Shown here piece by piece: positions 59,815 through 64,000 of a DNA stretch of 64,000 nucleotides; positions within the stretch are counted from its first letter, which is position 1, and each line of letters starts with the position of its first letter. Source of the DNA: JAHDFB01 sp964607315 (lineage in GTDB: Bacteria > Bacteroidota > Bacteroidia > Chitinophagales > Saprospiraceae); contig CAZSKA010000001.1 of NCBI GenBank assembly GCA_964607315.1, forward strand, positions 6,934 to 70,933, in the 5' to 3' direction. Position numbers and translations under genes: made by a program. The notes under the pieces are model-generated. The model worked only from the letters and a program-made list of their open reading frames with translations, was not told the origin of the DNA and searched no databases.

Positions 59815-61997
59815 TATTTATCTCCACCTATATATTCTAATTCTATCTGTCTCTTTTCTAAATCTGCTGAAGTTATCTTCACATTAACTTTATCTCCCAT
59901 TTTGAATACTTGACCAGTTCTCTTTCCTACAGCAGATAATCTTCCATTTAAATCAAATCTGTCATTCAATTGGTCAAATCCTACCATTCCTTCAACTAAT
60001 GAATTTTCAAGAGTTATAAACAAGCCTCTATCGATCATTCCACTTACATATGCTGTATACTCCTGACCTATGTGATCTGAAGCCCATTCTACTTGCTTAT
60101 ATTTTATGGACTCTCTTTCTGCAGTCGTAGCTTTCCTTTCTTGCATTGAAATATGCTTACACTGAGCTTCAAGCTTATCTTTGTCTCTTCTATTTGTTCC
60201 TTCTAGATTTGCTTCTAATATTCTATGTACTAGAACATCAGCATATCTTCTTATCGGAGAAGTAAAATGAGCATAATGCTCAAAACCTAACCCATAATGA
60301 CCTATATTATCACTGCTATATTCTGCTTTTGCCATCGTCCTAATTGCTAAAGGCTCTAGAATTTTTAAAGGATCATTTTCTTCAGCCTGTTTAGCTAAGT
60401 CGTTAAATGAATTTGCTATTTGTTCTGGAGTATCAAGTTTCATTTCTATACCCATTTCCTTAGCAAATGCAGCAAAGTCAGCTAATTTTTCAGGATTAGG
60501 TTCATCATGTATTCTATAAACAAATGGAATTTCTTTCCCCTTACTTTTTTTATCTATAAATATAGCAACCTCCTTATTAGCAAGTAACATAAAGTCTTCT
60601 ACCAACTGATGAGCATCAAAGGATTCTTTTACATATACCTCTATCGGTTTTCCATTTTCATCTAGCTTAAATCGTAACTCTTCACTTTGAAAAGCTATAG
60701 AACCATTCTTGAATCTTCCGCTTCTTAGATGCTTAGAAACTTTATCTAAAAACTGAATCTCTTTCGCAAAATCCCCTTTCCCGCTTAGTATCCTTTCTTG
60801 AGCTTCTTCATATGTAAATCTTCTATCACTATGAATGATCGTCCTACCAAACCATCTGTCCTTAAGCTTCATCTCTTTTGTAAAGGTAAATACAGCACTA
60901 AAACAAAATTTATCTTCTTTCGGATTAAGTGAACATAGATCATTTGATAACATCTCAGGCAACATAGGTGCTACTCTATCCACTAAATATACTGAAGTAG
61001 CACGATCATATGCTTCTTCATCTAATATTGTTCCTTGTTTTAAATAATGTGTAACATCCGCAATATGTACCCCAATTTCAAAATCTCCCTTCTCTAATTC
61101 TTTATACGAAATCGCATCATCAAAATCTTTTGCCGTTGCAGGATCTATTGTTATTGTAAAAACATTACGAAAGTCTCTTCTTTCAGCTAAAGCCTGCTCA
61201 TCAATAACCATCTCTAACTTTTTAGCCTCTTCCTCTATCTCTTTTGGAAATTCTTGGGCGAAGCCATTATTATAGAGTATTTCAGTCATGACCACATCAT
61301 TATTCATGCCAGATCCTAAATCAACTAGATTCTTACCCCTATAAAAACGCTTCGTGTCATCTCTTCCCCACGAGCTTATATCTACTTTAACAGTATTCCC
61401 TTGATCGATCTCTTCAACTTCATCTAACTTAACATCAACTTGAAAACTTATCCCTTTATGACTTACTTCCACAAAAGACTCATTTGGAAACTTATATAAT
61501 TTTCCTATAAATTTCGATTGGCCTCTTTCCACTATTTCTACCACTTTCCCTGAAGCTTTATGTTTCCCAGTCTTAAGATTTGCTATAATTTTAACGGTAT
61601 CACCATCTAAAGCTCCTCTTAAATTCTTACTAGATACAAAAACATCTTCTTTTACATCAGGTATCATAATATACGCAGAACCTGATCTCGTCATGTCTAC
61701 CTTTCCAATCAACATTTTCTTCATGCCTTTTCCATTCCCTATTCCTTGCTCGAAATCTCCCTCATAGGCTCTGTTTAGCTTATATCTCCCTTCACTGACA
61801 GATACAATTTTCTTTTGCTTAGATAGTTTTTCAAGTGCAAAATCAACAGAATCTCTGTTGTTTATTAGTTTAAGTTTCCTTATTAATTGCTTCGAATTAT
61901 ATCGCTTTTTGGGGTTTATAAAAAATTGCTTTAATAATTTACGCTCAAGTTCTTGAGGTCTTAGTTTTTTTCTTTGTTTATTTTTTCTTCTACTCAT
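59814..61997 (-). CDS. rnr: Ribonuclease R
   Basis: A 727-residue 3'-5' exoribonuclease of the RNase II/R family. A basic N terminus (MSRRKNKQRKKLRPQ) leads into a winged-helix domain, then two cold-shock domains. The RNB catalytic core has ITIDPATAKDFDDAISYKEL (catalytic Asp cluster), VAPMLPEMLSNDLCSLNPKEDKFCFS and GLGFEHYAHFTSPIRRYADVLVHRIL. The S1 domain at the C terminus is YTAYVSGMIDRGLFITLENSLVEGMVGFDQL. It degrades structured RNA. It overlaps the upstream unknown gene by 4 nt. Confidence 0.97.
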   Translation of the reverse strand: MSRRKNKQRKKLRPQELERKLLKQFFINPKKRYNSKQLIRKLKLINNRDSVDFALEKLSKQKKIVSVSEGRYKLNRAYEGDFEQGIGNGKGMKKMLIGKVDMTRSGSAYIMIPDVKEDVFVSSKNLRGALDGDTVKIIANLKTGKHKASGKVVEIVERGQSKFIGKLYKFPNESFVEVSHKGISFQVDVKLDEVEEIDQGNTVKVDISSWGRDDTKRFYRGKNLVDLGSGMNNDVVMTEILYNNGFAQEFPKEIEEEAKKLEMVIDEQALAERRDFRNVFTITIDPATAKDFDDAISYKELEKGDFEIGVHIADVTHYLKQGTILDEEAYDRATSVYLVDRVAPMLPEMLSNDLCSLNPKEDKFCFSAVFTFTKEMKLKDRWFGRTIIHSDRRFTYEEAQERILSGKGDFAKEIQFLDKVSKHLRSGRFKNGSIAFQSEELRFKLDENGKPIEVYVKESFDAHQLVEDFMLLANKEVAIFIDKKSKGKEIPFVYRIHDEPNPEKLADFAAFAKEMGIEMKLDTPEQIANSFNDLAKQAEENDPLKILEPLAIRTMAKAEYSSDNIGHYGLGFEHYAHFTSPIRRYADVLVHRILEANLEGTNRRDKDKLEAQCKHISMQERKATTAERESIKYKQVEWASDHIGQEYTAYVSGMIDRGLFITLENSLVEGMVGFDQLNDRFDLNGRLSAVGKRTGQVFKMGDKVNVKITSADLEKRQIELEYIGGDK

Positions 61998-62503
61998 TTC
62001 TTTTCTTCATTTAAGGAGAAAATAATTTCTCCTGTTCCTAGTAATTCAAGTGTATATGATTTACTATCTTTTATTAATTCTCCTGTTTCTACAGGTTGTT
62101 GTCCTACGACAGTGTGAATTATCCAGTCTTCATCAATGGTACTCACAGTGCGAACTATTGTTTCTTGATTTGTTATGGTTGCAGAAATTACCTTTCCATC
62201 TATAATTGACCCATCATTAGAGAATGTAACTAATTTGTATTCATAATTTAATAAGGAAGCTTTCCAGTATACAACAGCATGAAAAGTTCCTGTATCTTTT
62301 AGTCTAAAACAAGGTAAATACTCCGTAAATTCATCAGTCTCTGCCTCTATAGGCACTATGAATTTTGCTATCGCTTCGCCTGGAAAAGGTTTGTTTAGTC
62401 TACTAAAATCAAGAGAACTTTCTTCCGTTACGGTAACTGGAAGATCAACTTCTGGAAAAAATTCAATGAATTGACTGAATTTTATATTTCTTTCTTTTTT
62501 CAA
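61994..62503 (-). CDS. Unknown protein coupled to rnr
   Basis: A 169-residue soluble protein rich in beta strands: MKKERNIKFSQFIEFFPEVDLPVTVTEESSLDFSRLNKPFPGEAIAKFIVPIE, EYLPCFRLKDTGTFHAVVYWKASLLNYEYKLVTFS and a Ser/Thr-rich end. No signal peptide. No characterised family is recognised. It overlaps rnr by 4 nt (ATGA) and has a strong -7 box just upstream, so the two form an operon. It could act on RNA turnover or only share the promoter. Confidence 0.65.
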   Translation of the reverse strand: MKKERNIKFSQFIEFFPEVDLPVTVTEESSLDFSRLNKPFPGEAIAKFIVPIEAETDEFTEYLPCFRLKDTGTFHAVVYWKASLLNYEYKLVTFSNDGSIIDGKVISATITNQETIVRTVSTIDEDWIIHTVVGQQPVETGELIKDSKSYTLELLGTGEIIFSLNEEKK

Positions 62504-62517
62504 AAATCTTTTTTTCG

Positions 62518-62525
62518 CAAAGATA
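62518..62525 (-). promoter_or_regulatory. -7 box TATCTTTG for the rnr operon
   Basis: An exact TAnnTTTG match on the minus strand, 14 nt upstream of the ATG at 62503. Confidence 0.6.
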
Positions 62526-62612
62526 GAGCTAATGAACAGAGTTTTTCCTCATTGACTTGATGAATTCTATCTACTTAAGCCTCTAAGTGTGTTCATTTTT
62601 TTCATCATGGGA

Positions 62613-63218
62613 TTAATCAAGTACTTTTTCTGCTTCCTCCAGATTAATAATAAAATCCCAGCCTATACTATTTAATGTAACAGTTAACATATCAATTAGT
62701 TCCTGTTCCTGTTCTTTCGCCTTTTCTATCAATCCACTATTTGTTGCTATTTCTTCTATATCTTTTTTCGCTTTCTTCTGAATGGCAGTGTAATCTTCCT
62801 TTGTAAAAGAAACAAATAATCCTTCTGATATATCATAATATTCTACATCATCATCTAAACTTAATATTTCTGGCTCTGGAAATTTATCGATAATAATAGA
62901 TCTATTCTTTTCGTCCATTACAAAATCCATTTTCTCTAAGTCATAGCCCACTAATACCTTAGCATTTACTCGGATTAATGTTTTCTTTCTTAAAGGACTT
63001 ATATTATAAGCATAATATTCTTCATGCTTGCTTAATTCTGAGTACTCACCCTCTAAAGTAACCAGCTTTAGTACTTTTTCTATTTTCTCTAAAACAATCG
63101 TAGAGCTCTCTACTACATGACTTCTAGGAATCTTTATTTGGGTGAAATATATATAAACAAGAGTTCCTAACAAACCTATACTTAGTAGTATGATTAATAT
63201 GTTTTTGAATGACTTCAT
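62613..63218 (-). CDS. DUF4230-family membrane-anchored protein
   Basis: A 201-residue protein: one N-terminal membrane helix (ILIILLSIGLLGTLVYIYF) and an exported domain with SSTIVLEKIEKVLKLVTLEGEYSELSKHEEYYAYNISPLRKKTLIRVNAKVLVGYDLEKMDFVMDEKNRSIIIDKFPEPEIL, the DUF4230 pattern. A C-terminal helix-rich part follows (AIQKKAKKDIEEIATNSGLIEKAKEQEQELIDML). The family is widespread in Firmicutes and Bacteroidota; the role is unknown. The start codon directly abuts the stop of the DUF3108 gene, so the two are co-transcribed. Confidence 0.85.
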   Translation of the reverse strand: MKSFKNILIILLSIGLLGTLVYIYFTQIKIPRSHVVESSTIVLEKIEKVLKLVTLEGEYSELSKHEEYYAYNISPLRKKTLIRVNAKVLVGYDLEKMDFVMDEKNRSIIIDKFPEPEILSLDDDVEYYDISEGLFVSFTKEDYTAIQKKAKKDIEEIATNSGLIEKAKEQEQELIDMLTVTLNSIGWDFIINLEEAEKVLD

Positions 63219-64000
63219 CTATCCACCTAAATTATATTTTAAACCAGAATGGGATTTTAATATTGCTTGTATACTACCTACACGTATAGGAGATTCTATT
63301 ATTAATGGCACTTTATTTTCATCATCTGAAACCCAAACTTCCATTTTTGCTTCATTCGTAAATACCACTCCAGCTACAAGTTGTGGAGAAATTTTAACTG
63401 AATTAACTTGGCCTATTCCTTTGATCTTTTTTCTCTCTCGTCCTTCATATGTGATTTCTATAGGGTATACTTGATCATCAATAAACATATTAAGAGGAAA
63501 GTGTTCTACTTGTTCTAACTCTGAAAAGTTCAGATTTCTAAGTAAATAAACCGAAGACAGAATATCTTGCATGCAATTTTCAATGGGAAATATTTCTGCC
63601 TTAACATCATCTTTGTGTTTTCCTGAATATGAAATGACTTCGCTATTTTTTTGGTCGAATTCTAATTTGTTATAAAAGCGATACCCTCCTTCTTCTATAT
63701 TCCTTTCAAATTCAACAGGAAGCATGCTTTTCTTATCTATGACTGTTTTATAGAAATCATTAACCCTAAAAAACACTTCATATGATTTATAGGTTTTGCC
63801 TATAGCCTCTACTATATAGTGGTCCTCTGTCTCTTTTAGATTAAACGAAACCTCTCCAGCACTAAACCAAACAAAATTCCAGTTATAGTAGATTTTGTAA
63901 ACTACATTCTCTCCATTTTTAAAAGACTCATTCTCTACACCACATGGATCAATTTGATCAACATTAAATGAGCTACTAATAAATAAGATTAGTATTAAAA
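63219..64000 (-). CDS. DUF3108-family exported protein (5' end cut by the window)
   Basis: The frame runs from a stop at 63219-63221 to the right edge. A GTG at 63776 gives a shorter frame, but the reading continues upstream through FNVDQIDPCGVENESFKNGE and VVYKIYYNWNFVWFSAGEVSFNL, the conserved DUF3108 opening, and begins in the hydrophobic LILILFISSS of a signal peptide. Only the first few residues are therefore missing. The domain has the expected FFRVNDFYKTVIDKKSMLPVEFERNIEEGGYRFYNKLEFD and VEVWVSDDENKVPLIIE-like strands. Periplasmic or surface location; function unknown. Confidence 0.85.
   Translation of the reverse strand, partial: LILILFISSSFNVDQIDPCGVENESFKNGENVVYKIYYNWNFVWFSAGEVSFNLKETEDHYIVEAIGKTYKSYEVFFRVNDFYKTVIDKKSMLPVEFERNIEEGGYRFYNKLEFDQKNSEVISYSGKHKDDVKAEIFPIENCMQDILSSVYLLRNLNFSELEQVEHFPLNMFIDDQVYPIEITYEGRERKKIKGIGQVNSVKISPQLVAGVVFTNEAKMEVWVSDDENKVPLIIESPIRVGSIQAILKSHSGLKYNLGG

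Noticed and set aside
1..64000. Search for tRNA, rRNA, tmRNA, CRISPR arrays, transposases and phage genes
   Set aside because: No tRNA-like T-arm, direct-repeat/spacer array, transposase or integrase motif was recognised in the gene-free stretches; a covariance-model scan would be needed to exclude small RNAs.

Overview
The window is a low-GC (roughly one-third G+C by eye) chromosomal segment of a member of the Bacteroidota, most likely in or near the Saprospiria/Flavobacteriia-like lineages. The evidence is: many -7 boxes of the TAnnTTTG type just upstream of genes, almost no Shine-Dalgarno sequences, a T9SS type A C-terminal sorting domain on a sortilin-like exported protein (20514-23042), many short lipoproteins, DUF6090/DUF4230/DUF6155/DUF4920 families, a MarR-YceI pair, and a three-gene parvulin (PPIase) cluster. 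I see no rRNA, tRNA, CRISPR array, intact insertion sequence or prophage; almost everything is housekeeping or conserved-hypothetical. The first gene (1-165) and the last gene (63219-64000) are cut by the window edges.

Layout. 0-4 kb: DUF4920 lipoprotein and queG, a 540-bp stretch with a possible small transcription unit, and a PolX-like protein with an intact PHP nuclease domain but an apparently dead polymerase palm. 4-8 kb: carboxypeptidase-regulatory-domain lipoprotein, then an ECF sigma factor overlapping an anti-sigma-like protein fused to an outer-membrane barrel. 8-15 kb: a DNA-repair neighbourhood (rhomboid-mutL-small membrane protein, UDG-like, ogt, then a Nat-type ABC exporter and tag). 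15-20 kb: MarR-YceI, ribosomal protein L31 type B, YraN, NifU-like, PhoD-like phosphatase, inositol monophosphatase. 20-25 kb: T9SS cargo and an accessory group (YbjN-like, phytanoyl-CoA dioxygenase-like, DUF6090). 25-31 kb: a tightly overlapping minus-strand operon (Ig-like lipoprotein, lptB, two small lipoproteins), an MtfA-like protein and an ABC exporter. 31-36 kb: hydrolase lipoprotein, endonuclease/exonuclease/phosphatase protein, second rhomboid, FKBP and YebC. 36-45 kb: rpoN, aminopeptidase P, a 42-residue membrane protein, nitroreductase, glycosyltransferase, ECF sigma/anti-sigma pair, non-catalytic-looking M16 protein, HhH coiled-coil protein. 45-55 kb: dnaE, YifB/ComM, MacB-like permease, DinB, TrpF-like protein, acyltransferase, DUF6155, mscL. 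55-64 kb: three periplasmic chaperone/PPIase genes, rnr, DUF4230, DUF3108.

The most unusual signal is at DNA level: a short imperfect palindrome (consensus TTTGGG[C/T]TT-n-AA[G/A]CCCAAA, arms up to 10 bp, centre usually 1-7 nt) that recurs about 21 times in 64 kb, both between genes and inside unrelated reading frames on both strands, where it often forces the peptide Ala-x-Ala-Gln. It does not behave like a terminator. Other points worth a second look are the fused sigma-regulator barrel, several enzyme families that have lost their catalytic residues (PolX palm, MtfA-like, M16, TrpF-like), two inverted-repeat elements with similar ends placed at the 3' ends of genes, and two possible non-coding transcription units.
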